A stretch of 64,000 bases of DNA, taken from the NCBI GenBank assembly GCA_019637675.1, contig JAHBVE010000001.1, forward strand, positions 682,001 to 746,000. Reading direction: 5' to 3'. The notes beneath the pieces are model-generated. The model was not told the origin of the DNA. It saw nothing but the letters and a program-made list of their open reading frames with translations, and searched no databases. Numbering within the stretch: the first letter of the stretch is position 1; the number at the start of each line of letters is the position of its first letter. Positions 25,215-33,360 of the stretch are shown one piece after another. The DNA comes from Anaerolineales bacterium. Its GTDB lineage: Bacteria > Chloroflexota > Anaerolineae > Anaerolineales > UBA11579. The translations under genes and the position numbers were made by a program.

Positions 25215-27482
25215 ATGGCAGACCTACGACAAGACGCGCTCGATTACCACCACCTCAATGACAAGCCCGGCAAGATCTCGATCCTGCCCACCAAGCCGCT
25301 GGATACGCAGCGCGACCTGGCCCTGGCCTATTCGCCCGGCGTGGCCGAGCCGGTGCTCGAGATCGAAAAAGACCCCAGCCTGGCCTACAAATACACCGCC
25401 AAGGGCAACCTGGTGGCGGTCATCTCCAACGGCACCGCCATCCTTGGCCTGGGCGACCGTGGCCCGCTGGCTTCCAAACCCGTCATGGAAGGCAAGGGCG
25501 TGCTCTTCAAGAAGTTCGCTGATATTGACGTCTTTGACATCGAGGTCAACGCCACGGATGTGGACGAGCTGGTGCGCATCATCGCCGGCATTGCGCCCAC
25601 CTTCGGCGGCATCAACCTGGAGGACATCAAAGCCCCCGAATGCTTCGAGGTCGAGCGCCGCCTGATCGAGATGCTGGATATCCCCGTCTTTCACGATGAC
25701 CAGCACGGCACCGCCATCATCGCCAGCGCCGGCCTGCTGAATGGATTGGACCTGCAGGGCAAGAAGATTGAGAAGGTCAAGATCGTCGTCTCCGGCGCAG
25801 GCGCCTCGGCGCTCACCTGCGCCCGCATGGCGATCAAGCTGGGCGCCAAGCCCGAGAACGTGCTGCTGGTGGACAGCAAGGGCGTGGTCTACAAGGGCCG
25901 CACCGACGGCATGAACCAGTATAAAGAAGAGTTCGCCGTGGAGACCAAGGCGCGCACCTTGGCGGATGCCATGAACGGCGCGGATGTGTTCTACGGCTTG
26001 TCCGTGGGTGGCCTGCTGACCCCGGAAATGGTCAAGACCATGGCCAAGAAGCCGCTCATCTTTGCCATGGCCAACCCTGACCCTGAGATCAGCTATGACC
26101 TGGCCAAGCAGACCCGGCCGGATGCGATCGTGGCCACCGGGCGATCGGACTTCCCCAACCAGATCAACAACGTGCTCGGCTTCCCCTTCATCTTCCGCGG
26201 CGCGCTGGATGTGCGCGCCCGCACCATCAACGATGAAATGAAGGCCGCCGCCGCCCGCGCCCTGGCCGCCCTGGCGCGGGAAGATGTGCCAGACAGTGTG
26301 CTGCGCGCCTACGGCATCGAGAGCCTCAAGTTCGGGCCGGACTACATCATCCCCAAGCCGTTTGATCCGCGTGTGCTGCTGTGGGAGGCGCCGGCCGTGG
26401 CCGGGGCGGCCATGCAGTCTGGCGTGGCCCAGCAGCCGGTGGACCTGCAGCAATACCGCGATGAGCTGGCCCTGCGCCAGGGCCGCGGCCAGCAGGTGCG
26501 CCAATACTTCATCAACAAGGCCAAGCTGCTCAAGCAGCGCGCCCGGGTCGTCTTCCCTGAAGGCGAGGACAGCAAGATCCTGCGCGCCGCCGCCCAGGTG
26601 GAGGAGGAGGGTATTGCCCATCCCATCCTCATCGCCCGCCCGGAGGTGATCGAGCAGCAGCTGGCTGACCTGGGCCTCGACTACAAGCCGGAGATCGTGG
26701 ACCTGCGCACCTTCGACAAGACGGATGCCTACTACCAGGTCTACTACGAGCTGCGCCAGCGCAGCGGCGTCACGCGCGTCAGCGCCGAAAAGATGCTGCG
26801 CGACCGCAACGCCTTCGCCGCCATGATGGTCAAGATGGGCGATGCGGATGCCATGATCTCTGGCCGCACCTTCGAGTATCCCGAAGTCATCCGCCCGGCG
26901 CTGCAGATCCACCACACCGCCCCCGGCGTCAACAAGGCCTGCGGCGTCTACATTCTCATCATCGAGCAGCGCGTGTATCTGTTCACCGACGCCACTGTGA
27001 ACATTGACCCCAGCGCCGAAGACCTGGCTGACATTGCCATCCTGGCGGCCGACTTCGCCCGCCAGATCGGCTTGGAGCCGCGCGTGGCCATGCTCTCGTT
27101 CTCCAACTTCGGCGCCACCCCGCACCCGCAGTCGTTCAAGGTGCGTAAGGCGGTCGAGCTGGCCCAGGCGCGTGCCCCCGAGCTGGTCATTGACGGCGAA
27201 ATGCAGGCCGATACCGCCGTAGTGTCCGAGATCGTCGAGAATCGCTATCCCTTCAGCAAGGTGAAGAACGCCAATGTGCTCGTCTTCCCCTCGCTGGAGT
27301 CGGCCAACGTCAGCTACAAGCTGCTCAACCGCCTGGGCGGCGCTCACACCATCGGCCCGATCCTGCTCGGCCTCGGTGCGCCGATCCAGGTGCTGCAGAC
27401 CGGCGACCAGGTGCAGGACATCGTCAACATGACCGCCGTCGCCGTCCTCGACGCCGACGGAAGAATGAACGCGAAGAAATAG
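25215..27482 (+). CDS. maeB: NADP-dependent malic enzyme, MaeB type
   Basis: A 755-residue two-domain enzyme. Residues 1-430 are the malic enzyme part, decarboxylating malate to pyruvate with NAD(P)H formation: [26 protein letters not shown], the [10 protein letters not shown] metal site and the nucleotide-binding VVSGAGASA. Residues from about 440 resemble phosphotransacetylase ([37 protein letters not shown]) but in this family serve a regulatory role, typically acetyl-CoA inhibition. Length is normal. It is followed by a block of repeats. Confidence 0.96.
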   Translation: MADLRQDALDYHHLNDKPGKISILPTKPLDTQRDLALAYSPGVAEPVLEIEKDPSLAYKYTAKGNLVAVISNGTAILGLGDRGPLASKPVMEGKGVLFKKFADIDVFDIEVNATDVDELVRIIAGIAPTFGGINLEDIKAPECFEVERRLIEMLDIPVFHDDQHGTAIIASAGLLNGLDLQGKKIEKVKIVVSGAGASALTCARMAIKLGAKPENVLLVDSKGVVYKGRTDGMNQYKEEFAVETKARTLADAMNGADVFYGLSVGGLLTPEMVKTMAKKPLIFAMANPDPEISYDLAKQTRPDAIVATGRSDFPNQINNVLGFPFIFRGALDVRARTINDEMKAAAARALAALAREDVPDSVLRAYGIESLKFGPDYIIPKPFDPRVLLWEAPAVAGAAMQSGVAQQPVDLQQYRDELALRQGRGQQVRQYFINKAKLLKQRARVVFPEGEDSKILRAAAQVEEEGIAHPILIARPEVIEQQLADLGLDYKPEIVDLRTFDKTDAYYQVYYELRQRSGVTRVSAEKMLRDRNAFAAMMVKMGDADAMISGRTFEYPEVIRPALQIHHTAPGVNKACGVYILIIEQRVYLFTDATVNIDPSAEDLADIAILAADFARQIGLEPRVAMLSFSNFGATPHPQSFKVRKAVELAQARAPELVIDGEMQADTAVVSEIVENRYPFSKVKNANVLVFPSLESANVSYKLLNRLGGAHTIGPILLGLGAPIQVLQTGDQVQDIVNMTAVAVLDADGRMNAKK

Positions 27483-27485
27483 CCC

Positions 27486-27555
27486 GAAGCAATCCCCAAC
27501 ACCCTTGGGGATTGCTTCACTCGCGCTACTTCGTAGCGCTTCGCTCGCAAAGACA
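27486..27555. repeat. 'cattgcgag'-type repeat, right two-thirds
   Basis: GAAGCAATCCCCAA and TTGGGGATTGCTTC form a 14-bp inverted pair separated by 4 nt, followed by a CGCTACTTCGTAGCG stem and GCTCGCAAAGACA. It begins 4 bp after the maeB stop and may act as its terminator-like structure. Confidence 0.7.
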
Positions 27556-27569
27556 AACACGTCGGTGTA

Positions 27570-27591
27570 GGGGCGGGTCTCAGACCCGCCC
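27570..27591. repeat. short GC-rich hairpin
   Basis: GGGCGGGTCT and its complement AGACCCGCCC form a perfect 10-bp stem with almost no loop, between two dispersed repeats. It resembles short hairpin units common in intergenic regions. Confidence 0.5.
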
Positions 27592-27603
27592 TTGCCTTTT
27601 GCC

Positions 27604-27616
27604 GTCATTGCGAGGC
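27604..27616. repeat. end fragment of a 'cattgcgag' repeat
   Basis: GTCATTGCGAGGC matches the left end of the full copies at 10899 and 27638. The rest is absent, as if a later copy inserted or recombined here. Confidence 0.5.
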
Positions 27617-27637
27617 CTGCGGAAAGTTGCATCGTCC

Positions 27638-27749
27638 GTCATTGCGAGGCCGTGAAGCGGCGTAGCCGCTGAACAACGAAGCAATCCCCAACACAGACTT
27701 GGGGATTGCTTCACTCGCGCTACTCCGTGGCGCTTCGTTCGCAAAGACA
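27638..27749. repeat. 'cattgcgag'-type repeat, full copy
   Basis: It runs from GTCATTGCGAGGC through GCGGCGTAGCCGC, then the inverted pair GCAATCCCCAA / TTGGGGATTGC, to CGTTCGCAAAGACA. It closely matches the copy at 10899-10993, including the GCGGCGTAGCCGCTGAAC internal hairpin. Confidence 0.75.
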
Positions 27750-27760
27750 AACATGGGACT

Positions 27761-27861
27761 GTCATTCCGAGCGAAGCGAGGAATCCTTTAGGGCAAGAAA
27801 AACCAAGCTTATTTCCTATGTCCTAAAGGATTCCTCCCTCACTTCGTTCGGTCGGAATGAC
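27761..27861. repeat. 'cattccgag'-type dispersed repeat, full copy
   Basis: The ends GTCATTCCGA (27761-27770) and TCGGAATGAC (27852-27861) are perfectly inverted, and the inner arms AGGAATCCTTTAGG and CCTAAAGGATTCCT also pair. It is a 101-bp palindromic element of the kind scattered in many Chloroflexota and other genomes, with no coding capacity. Confidence 0.75.
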
Positions 27862-27914
27862 GATCCGGTAATGGAAGCCATTCATCCTTCATCCTTCCCT
27901 CCACTCCCTCCCGA

Positions 27915-27920
27915 TATAAT
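27915..27920 (+). promoter_or_regulatory. -10 box upstream of the LMW-PTP gene
   Basis: A perfect TATAAT lies 8 bp before the ATG at 27929, suggesting a nearly leaderless mRNA, since no Shine-Dalgarno sequence is present. No good -35 is seen at the usual distance. Confidence 0.45.
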
Positions 27921-27928
27921 CACTCACA

Positions 27929-28423
27929 ATGTCCACGCCCACCCGCATCCTCTTCGTCTGCCTCGGCAACATCATCCGCAGCCCGCTGGGCGAAAAGCTC
28001 TTCGAGCACGTCGCCAATGAAGCCGGGGTAGGGGAGAAGTACGAAGTCGACTCGGCCGGCACCTCCGCCTATCACATCGGCGAGTTGCCTGACGAGCGCA
28101 TGCGCCGCACCGCCAAGCGGCGCGGCTTTGCCTACAGTGGCAGCGCTCGCCAGGTCAAGCCGCGCGATCTGGACGATTTCGATCTCGTCATCGCAATGGA
28201 CATGGAGAACATGCACAACCTGCTCGCCCTGGCCGGCACCGAGGAGCAGCGCGCCAAGATCCACCTCATGCGCAGCTTCGACCCGGACGCGGACGGCGCG
28301 GTCGCCGTGCCCGACCCGTGGTACGACGGCCCGCAGGGCTTCGAGACCGTCTACGACATCGTAGACCGCAGCGTGCGCGGGCTGCTGCACGCCATCGAGA
28401 GCGGCAACCTCAAAGTCAAATGA
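27929..28423 (+). CDS. low-molecular-weight protein-tyrosine-phosphatase family protein
   Basis: A 164-residue phosphatase. The P-loop C-x5-R-S is VCLGNIIRS with Cys11 and Arg17, and the general-acid Asp lies in the C-terminal PDPWYDG. The second Cys of the usual CLGNICRS loop, used for redox protection, is Ile here. The gene overlaps the fructosamine-kinase gene by 4 bp. That pairing suggests a role in removing phosphate from phosphorylated Amadori adducts on proteins rather than from phosphotyrosine, but this is inference. Confidence 0.9.
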   Translation: MSTPTRILFVCLGNIIRSPLGEKLFEHVANEAGVGEKYEVDSAGTSAYHIGELPDERMRRTAKRRGFAYSGSARQVKPRDLDDFDLVIAMDMENMHNLLALAGTEEQRAKIHLMRSFDPDADGAVAVPDPWYDGPQGFETVYDIVDRSVRGLLHAIESGNLKVK

Positions 28424-29271
28424 AGCTGCCCGCCGCCGTGACCGAATGGCTCGCCCAGCACGGCCACGGCGCCATCGTTTCCAGCAGCCTGGCCGCCGGC
28501 GGCTGCATCAACAATGGCACCCATCTGCTCACGCAGTCGGGCGCCTGCTTCTTTCTAAAGACGAATTCGCACGCACCCGCTGGCATGTTCGCCCGTGAGG
28601 CTGAGGGGCTGGCGGCCTTGGCTGCCACGGCCAGCCTACGCGTCCCGGCCGTCCACCTCGCTGGCCCAGATTTCCTGCTGCTCGAGGATCTGCAGCCAGC
28701 CGCCCGCGCCGCCGGCTACTGGCCGGCGCTGGGGCGTGGCCTGGCCAAGCTGCACCAGCACACCAGCCCTGAATTCGGCTTCGCCCACGACAACTACATC
28801 GGCAGCACGCCCCAGCCCAACGGCTGGCTGGCAGATGGCTACGCGTTCTTCGCCGAACGGCGTCTGGGCTATCAGGCTCACCTTGCGCATAGCCGTGGCC
28901 TGCTGACCGCAGACGAGGTCGCCGCCATCCAGCGCCTGGCCGCCCGGCTGCCGCAGCTGGTGCCGCCGCAGCCGGCCAGCCTGCTCCACGGCGATCTGTG
29001 GGCCGGCAACGCCATCGCCGATGCGCACGGCGCACCGGCGCTGATCGACCCAGCCGTCTACTACGGCTGGGCCGAAGCCGAGCTGGCCATGACCGCGCTG
29101 TTCGGCGGCTTCCCGCCGGAGTTCTACGCCGCCTACGCCGCGGAGCGCCCGCTGGAGCCCGGCTGGCGTGAGCGCTTTGGCTTGTACAACCTGTACCATC
29201 TGCTCAATCACCTGAATCTGTTCGGGCGCAGTTATCACGAGCAGGTGATGGAGATCGTGGATAGCTATTAG
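28420..29271 (+). CDS. fructosamine/ribulosamine 3-kinase family protein
   Basis: A 283-residue aminoglycoside-phosphotransferase-like kinase. GGCINNGTHLL is the typical loop, with Lys in FFLKTN, the catalytic LLHGDLWAGNAI and the metal-binding LIDPAVYYGWAEAELAMT. Bacterial members mostly phosphorylate ribulosamine or erythrulosamine adducts on protein amino groups, starting deglycation. The ATG at 28420 overlaps the stop of the phosphatase gene (ATGA). The frame is open upstream but that part would overlap the phosphatase. Confidence 0.92.
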   Translation: MKLPAAVTEWLAQHGHGAIVSSSLAAGGCINNGTHLLTQSGACFFLKTNSHAPAGMFAREAEGLAALAATASLRVPAVHLAGPDFLLLEDLQPAARAAGYWPALGRGLAKLHQHTSPEFGFAHDNYIGSTPQPNGWLADGYAFFAERRLGYQAHLAHSRGLLTADEVAAIQRLAARLPQLVPPQPASLLHGDLWAGNAIADAHGAPALIDPAVYYGWAEAELAMTALFGGFPPEFYAAYAAERPLEPGWRERFGLYNLYHLLNHLNLFGRSYHEQVMEIVDSY

Positions 29272-29315
29272 CGGTAAGCGGTAAGCGGTCAGCTATAAGC
29301 TATAAGCTGTAAGCC
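29270..29315. repeat. short tandem repeats after the kinase gene
   Basis: AGCGGTA occurs as adjacent copies, followed by AGCTATA copies and AGCTGTA. This is low-complexity, heptamer-like DNA directly after the stop codon and has no coding potential. Confidence 0.6.
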
Positions 29316-29349
29316 AGCCCAAAGCTCTGAGTGCCCCGCCGCGCTATGT

Positions 29350-29376
29350 GTCATCCTGAGCGAAGCGAAGGATGCT
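29350..29376. repeat. end fragment of a 'catcctgag' dispersed repeat
   Basis: GTCATCCTGAGCGAAGCGAAGGATGC has the same plan as the ends of the 27761-27861 element (a GAGCGAAGCGA core with a CATCCT/AGGATG inverted pair). Only one end is present. Confidence 0.55.
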
Positions 29377-29410
29377 TATAGAGTTGAACTTTGTGTTCTT
29401 TGTGCCTTTG

Positions 29411-29439
29411 TGGTTAAGCCTTTCTCAAATTGGTATTAT
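29411..29439 (+). promoter_or_regulatory. extended -10 promoter for the GNAT-deacetylase pair
   Basis: TATTAT (29434-29439) is preceded by TGG, an extended -10 motif. A weak TGGTTA (29411-29416) lies 17 bp upstream as a possible -35. The ATG is 13 bp downstream. Confidence 0.45.
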
Positions 29440-29452
29440 CATCTTTCACGCT

Positions 29453-30589
29453 ATGGACTCGATCCGCATTGAGCGCATAACACTCAAAGACCTGCCCGCC
29501 ATCGCCGCTCGCTACGCCGAGCGTGCCCCGCGCGGCACCTTCATCCCCATCACCCAGCATCGCGCCGCCGCCATGACCCAAAACCCGCACGCTACGTCTG
29601 AAGACGTGGCGCTGCTGCTGGCCCTGGATGGCGAGCGTCCGGTCGGCTACTTCGGCGTCATGGCGGTGCAGTTGGCCCATGCGGGCCACCTGCACACCGT
29701 CCACTGGCTCACCACCTGGGCCGTCAGCAAAGATATGTTGGGTAAGGGGCTTGGCTCGCGCCTGATGCAGGCCGCCCTGGACCTGGATGTTGATCTGGCC
29801 ATCGTCGGCAGCGCGCCGGCCCGCCGGGTCAGTGCCAAGTTTGGTTTCAAAGAAGTGCCGCCGCTGCACTACGCACGCATCAACTTCGATCTCCTCGGGC
29901 GTTACAACCCGCTCAGCCTGGTGTTGCGCGGCGTGCGCAAGCTCGCCAAGCTAGCCGGCCTCAACATCCACATTGAGCCCGCATTAGGTTTCTTTCACAC
30001 ACTTTTCGAAACTCTGATCGGCTGGCTGCTGCGCCCGTTGTGGTATCTGATCGCCTACATCGGTGTCAGCGAGCCCGCGCCGACCCGGAAGCTGGTTCCG
30101 CCCGTGCAGCTGGAGGCTCCGCCGCCAGCTGGCCCCGGCTTCTATCGCGACAGCCAGGTGCTGAGTTGGATGCTGGAACACCGCTGGGTCATGCCCTGGC
30201 CTTCGGACAGCGCCTGGCTGGATTATGAGTTTACCGATTGGCGCTCTGGCTTCCAGATCTTTGGCGTCGGTGACGAGCGCGAGTATGCGCTCTTCCAGTT
30301 CTCCAAGATCCGTGGCCGCGGCGTGCTAAAGGTGCTCGACGCCACGCTGCCGCTCCGCCGCCTGCTGCCGGCCGCCCTGTGGGCGGCGGTCAGCCGCGGC
30401 GCACGCATCATCGAAGGCCCGGCCGCCCTGGCCGATGCGCTCAATCCGCTGGCGCGTGCCCTGTTCGTCCAGCGCCTGGAGCGCACGCTGCAGCTGCACC
30501 CGCGGGCCGGGGTCAGCCCGCTGGCGCAAGCCATCTCCAGTGGCAAGTTCACCCAGCACTACACCGACGGCGACATGGCGTTCACCTAA
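29453..30589 (+). CDS. GNAT-family acetyltransferase-like protein with a long C-terminal extension
   Basis: A 378-residue protein. Residues 1-145 have the GNAT plan, with the acyl-CoA loop region LTTWAVSKDMLGKGLGSRLMQAAL and a later VSAKFGFKE. Residues 165-215 contain hydrophobic stretches (FFHTLFETLIGWLLRPLWYLIAYIG) that may sit at the membrane, and the rest is an unassigned domain. The 1-bp overlap with a polysaccharide deacetylase gene suggests that the pair modifies a cell-surface polysaccharide. The substrate is unknown. Confidence 0.8.
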   Translation: MDSIRIERITLKDLPAIAARYAERAPRGTFIPITQHRAAAMTQNPHATSEDVALLLALDGERPVGYFGVMAVQLAHAGHLHTVHWLTTWAVSKDMLGKGLGSRLMQAALDLDVDLAIVGSAPARRVSAKFGFKEVPPLHYARINFDLLGRYNPLSLVLRGVRKLAKLAGLNIHIEPALGFFHTLFETLIGWLLRPLWYLIAYIGVSEPAPTRKLVPPVQLEAPPPAGPGFYRDSQVLSWMLEHRWVMPWPSDSAWLDYEFTDWRSGFQIFGVGDEREYALFQFSKIRGRGVLKVLDATLPLRRLLPAALWAAVSRGARIIEGPAALADALNPLARALFVQRLERTLQLHPRAGVSPLAQAISSGKFTQHYTDGDMAFT

Positions 30590-31644
30590 TGAGACGGCTG
30601 GCGGGCAAAGTACTGCGCGGGGTGGGGCGGGCGCTGCCCTTGGGCGCCTATCAAACCCTATTCCGGCGCGATGTGGTTGGCATCTTCTATCACTCCGTCT
30701 CGGACGAGCCGCTGCCACATGTGCAGCACCTCTACGCGCCTGAACCGGTGGCGCGCTTTGAAGCCGCGCTGGAGTACATCAAGCAGCATTTCCATCCCGT
30801 GACCGACGCCGAGATCGAAGCCCATCGCATCGAAGGCAAACCGCTGCCACGCAGCGCCATCCACCTCTCGTTCGATGATGGCTTCAGCGAATGCTACAGC
30901 GTCGTGCGCCCATTGCTGCTCAAGCACAGCATCCCCTGCACCTTTTATGTGACCACCGGCTGGCTCGATAACGCCAGCATGTTCTATCGCAACAAGACCT
31001 CGCTATGTATCGAGCAGATGCGTAGCCTGGAACGCGACGCTGCCAAGATGGTACTCACCAGCCTCAACAATGCTCTCGGCCTCAGCCTAGCGGACGCGGC
31101 GGGCTTCGAACGCTGGATCAAGACCCAGCAAGCCGCCGAGGAAGGCGTCATCGATATGACCGCCAAGATGCTCGGCGTGGACGTGAAGGCTTACCTGAAG
31201 GAGCGCAGCCCGTACCTGACCCGCGAGCAGGTGCACGCCTTGCACGCCGATGGTTTCACCATCGGCGCTCACACCGTGCGGCATGCCAAACTGGCCACCC
31301 TGAGCGACGCCGAGATCGAAAGCGAGATCGTCACCTCCGCCCGCGAGGTACAAGCCATCACCGGCCAGGAGCGCGTGACGCTATCGTTCCCGTACTCGGG
31401 CAACGGCTTGTCGCGCAAGCTGCTGGCGGATATCCGTACTCGCCATCCGTTCCTGGGTCTCTTCTACGATACGCAAGACCTGCAGCGGGATGTGCCTTTC
31501 ATCGTCCAGCGCATTTGGGCCGAGAAGGCCGCCTTCCGCCAGGTGGGGCGGCCCACCAATGTACCGGCGCTGCTGCGTGACGCCTACGAACAACAGCTGT
31601 ACGATGTGGCCCGCCGCGGCCCCGGCACGCGTGACGTAGGCTAG
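30589..31644 (+). CDS. polysaccharide deacetylase (NodB-like)
   Basis: A 351-residue carbohydrate esterase family 4 protein. The catalytic SFDDGF motif, the metal-binding HTVRHAKL (His-x3-His) and a later FPYSGNG are visible. The typical order is interrupted by an inserted region of about 100 residues (MFYRNKTSLCIEQMRSL ... PYLTREQV). No clear signal peptide is seen, so it may act on intracellular or membrane-bound precursors. It overlaps the GNAT gene by 1 bp and ends before a terminator. Confidence 0.88.
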   Translation: MRRLAGKVLRGVGRALPLGAYQTLFRRDVVGIFYHSVSDEPLPHVQHLYAPEPVARFEAALEYIKQHFHPVTDAEIEAHRIEGKPLPRSAIHLSFDDGFSECYSVVRPLLLKHSIPCTFYVTTGWLDNASMFYRNKTSLCIEQMRSLERDAAKMVLTSLNNALGLSLADAAGFERWIKTQQAAEEGVIDMTAKMLGVDVKAYLKERSPYLTREQVHALHADGFTIGAHTVRHAKLATLSDAEIESEIVTSAREVQAITGQERVTLSFPYSGNGLSRKLLADIRTRHPFLGLFYDTQDLQRDVPFIVQRIWAEKAAFRQVGRPTNVPALLRDAYEQQLYDVARRGPGTRDVG

Positions 31645-31663
31645 CCACTTCGCTTCCCACACC

Positions 31664-31699
31664 AAAGGCCACAAAGCGTTCGCTTTGTGGCCTTTTCGT
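31664..31699 (+). terminator. intrinsic terminator before the dcw cluster
   Basis: AAAGGCCACAAAGC (31664-31677) pairs perfectly with GCTTTGTGGCCTTT (31682-31695) around a GTTC loop and is followed by TTCGTT. It isolates the division cluster from upstream transcription. Confidence 0.9.
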
Positions 31700-31735
31700 T
31701 GCCCTCTCGCGCTAGTACCAATGGATTAAATAGTC

Positions 31736-31811
31736 GTGGGGCCAATTGCTTGCATTGTGGGGGAAATGGCGTATACTGTGGGGACTTGTGGGACGAAGTG
31801 GCATAAAGTGG
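31736..31811 (+). promoter_or_regulatory. mraZ promoter with an array of MraZ boxes
   Basis: GTGG occurs at 31778, 31788, 31798 and 31808, exactly 10 bp apart, matching the direct-repeat operator of MraZ. Two further GTGG copies at 31736 and 31757 keep a 21-bp step, the same helix face. A TATACT -10 (31772-31777) precedes the four-box array, with TTGCAT (31750-31755) as a weak -35. Bound MraZ would cover the transcription start and early leader. Confidence 0.85.
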
Positions 31812-31861
31812 AGCGCCGGGAACTATCCCGGCGTTCTGCAATTAACCCACAGTTAGAACTT

Positions 31862-32305
31862 ATGTTTCTGGGCGAATACTCTCACTCCATCGATGACAAG
31901 GGCCGCCTCACCGTGCCGGCCCGCTTCCGCCAGCTGCTCGCGCAGGGCGGCGTCATCACGCGTGGGCTGGATGGCAACCTGGTCGTCATGCTGCCGGATG
32001 CCTTCGCCGCCATGGTGCGCCACCTCGAGGCGCTCAGCATCACTGACCCCAAGGTGCGTGACCTGCGCCGCGTCATTACCGGCCAGGCCGAGCGCGTGGA
32101 GCCTGACGGCAGCGGTCGCATCCTCATCCCGCAATTCCTGCGGGATGAGTTCAAGCTCGGCTCCGAGGTCAAGCTGGTTGGCATCAGTGACCAGTTCGAG
32201 ATCTGGCCGCAGGAGACCTGGGTCAAAGTGCGTACCCGCATCGACCAGGCCATGAAGGATGACCCCGGCAGCTTCTCCGGCGTGGACTTGGCTTCGAAGC
32301 CTTAA
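31862..32305 (+). CDS. mraZ: transcriptional regulator MraZ
   Basis: A 147-residue protein with two SpoVT/AbrB-like domains: MFLGEYSHSIDDKGRLTVPARFR and, in the second half, VEPDGSGRILIPQFLRDEF. MraZ forms ring-like multimers and represses the dcw operon by binding spaced GTGG repeats. The ATG at 31862 is chosen as the family start; the frame is open upstream through the operator region. It is the first gene of the cluster, 3 bp before rsmH. Confidence 0.96.
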   Translation: MFLGEYSHSIDDKGRLTVPARFRQLLAQGGVITRGLDGNLVVMLPDAFAAMVRHLEALSITDPKVRDLRRVITGQAERVEPDGSGRILIPQFLRDEFKLGSEVKLVGISDQFEIWPQETWVKVRTRIDQAMKDDPGSFSGVDLASKP

Positions 32306-32308
32306 CAC

Positions 32309-33247
32309 ATGAATCTAGATGGTAGCGGCCAGCCCGCACATCTTTCGGTACTTTACAAAGAAACACTGGAAGCGCTGGCGCCACACCCCGGCGGCCTGTA
32401 TGTCGACGGCACGCTGGGGGCGGGCGGGCACGCCTGGGGGCTGCTGGAGGGCAGCCACCCCGGCGGCCAGCTGCTGGGGCTGGATGTGGATCCGGCCGCG
32501 CTGGCCCTGGCAGCCCAGCGGCTGGCGCCCTTCGGTGAAAGGGCGCACATCCGCCCGGGCTCCTACGCAGACCTGGCCCAGCACCTGGCGGCGCTCGGCT
32601 GGCCCGCGGTAGACGGCATCCTGCTCGATCTGGGCGCTTCGTCCATGCAGTTCGACCAGGCCGAGCGCGGCTTCTCCTTCCAAAAGGAAGGCCCGCTGGA
32701 TATGCGCTTCAACCCCACCGCCGGCCGCAGCGCCGCCGATCTGGTCAACAGCCTGCCGGAGGGCGAGCTGGCTGACCTGCTCTACGAATACGGCGAGGAG
32801 CGCCAATCCCGCCGGGTGGCGCGGGCCATCGTAGCCGCCCGCCCGCTGCACACCAGCACCGAGCTGGCCGCCGTGATCGCCAAGGCGATTGGCGGCAAGC
32901 GCACCGGCATCCACCCGGCCACGCGCAGCTTCCAGGCCCTGCGCATCGCCGTCAACAGCGAGCTGGACGCTGTCGCCGGAGTGTTACCGCACGCGGTGGC
33001 AGCGCTCAAGCAGGGTGGGCGGCTGGCGATCATCTCCTTCCACTCGCTGGAGGATCGCCTGGTCAAGCAATATTTCCGCCAGGAGAGCCGGGACTGCATT
33101 TGCCCGCCCGGCCAGCCGGTATGCACATGTGGGCACACAGCCAGCCTGCGGGAGCTGACCCGCAAGCCGGTCCAGCCCAGCGAGCCGGAGATTCAGGCCA
33201 ACCCGCGGGCTCGCAGCGCCCGCCTGCGGGCGGTCGAGAAACTTTAA
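32309..33247 (+). CDS. rsmH: 16S rRNA (cytosine1402-N4)-methyltransferase RsmH
   Basis: A 312-residue SAM methyltransferase that modifies C1402 in the ribosomal P site. HLSVLYKETLEAL, the SAM-binding YVDGTLGAGGH, DGILLDLGASSMQFD and GGRLAIISFHSLEDRLVK are diagnostic. Length is normal, with a small Cys cluster near the C terminus (DCICPPGQPVCTCGH). It is standard as the second dcw gene. Confidence 0.97.
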   Translation: MNLDGSGQPAHLSVLYKETLEALAPHPGGLYVDGTLGAGGHAWGLLEGSHPGGQLLGLDVDPAALALAAQRLAPFGERAHIRPGSYADLAQHLAALGWPAVDGILLDLGASSMQFDQAERGFSFQKEGPLDMRFNPTAGRSAADLVNSLPEGELADLLYEYGEERQSRRVARAIVAARPLHTSTELAAVIAKAIGGKRTGIHPATRSFQALRIAVNSELDAVAGVLPHAVAALKQGGRLAIISFHSLEDRLVKQYFRQESRDCICPPGQPVCTCGHTASLRELTRKPVQPSEPEIQANPRARSARLRAVEKL

Positions 33248-33256
33248 GAAAACAAG

Positions 33257-33324
33257 GTGCCGTTAGGCACAGGCTTTGCACCGTTTTGCAAGCGTGGCAA
33301 TGCCGCAGGAATTGCGGCATTGCC
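33257..33324 (+). other. two hairpins in the rsmH-ftsL gap
   Basis: GTGCC-GTTA-GGCAC (33257-33270) is a small hairpin. GGCAATGCCGCA (33296-33307) and TGCGGCATTGCC (33313-33324) form a perfect 12-bp stem with a 5-nt loop. There is no U-tract. This is the longest gap between rsmH and ftsQ, so it may be a processing site or an mRNA stabiliser. Confidence 0.55.
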
Positions 33325-33360
33325 AAAGCACTTTCGCTGGATGGAGGCGCCAGCAAAACT

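Noticed and set aside
29270-29315. Possible CRISPR-like tandem repeats
   Set aside because: Units are 7 bp, without spacers of constant length and without cas genes.
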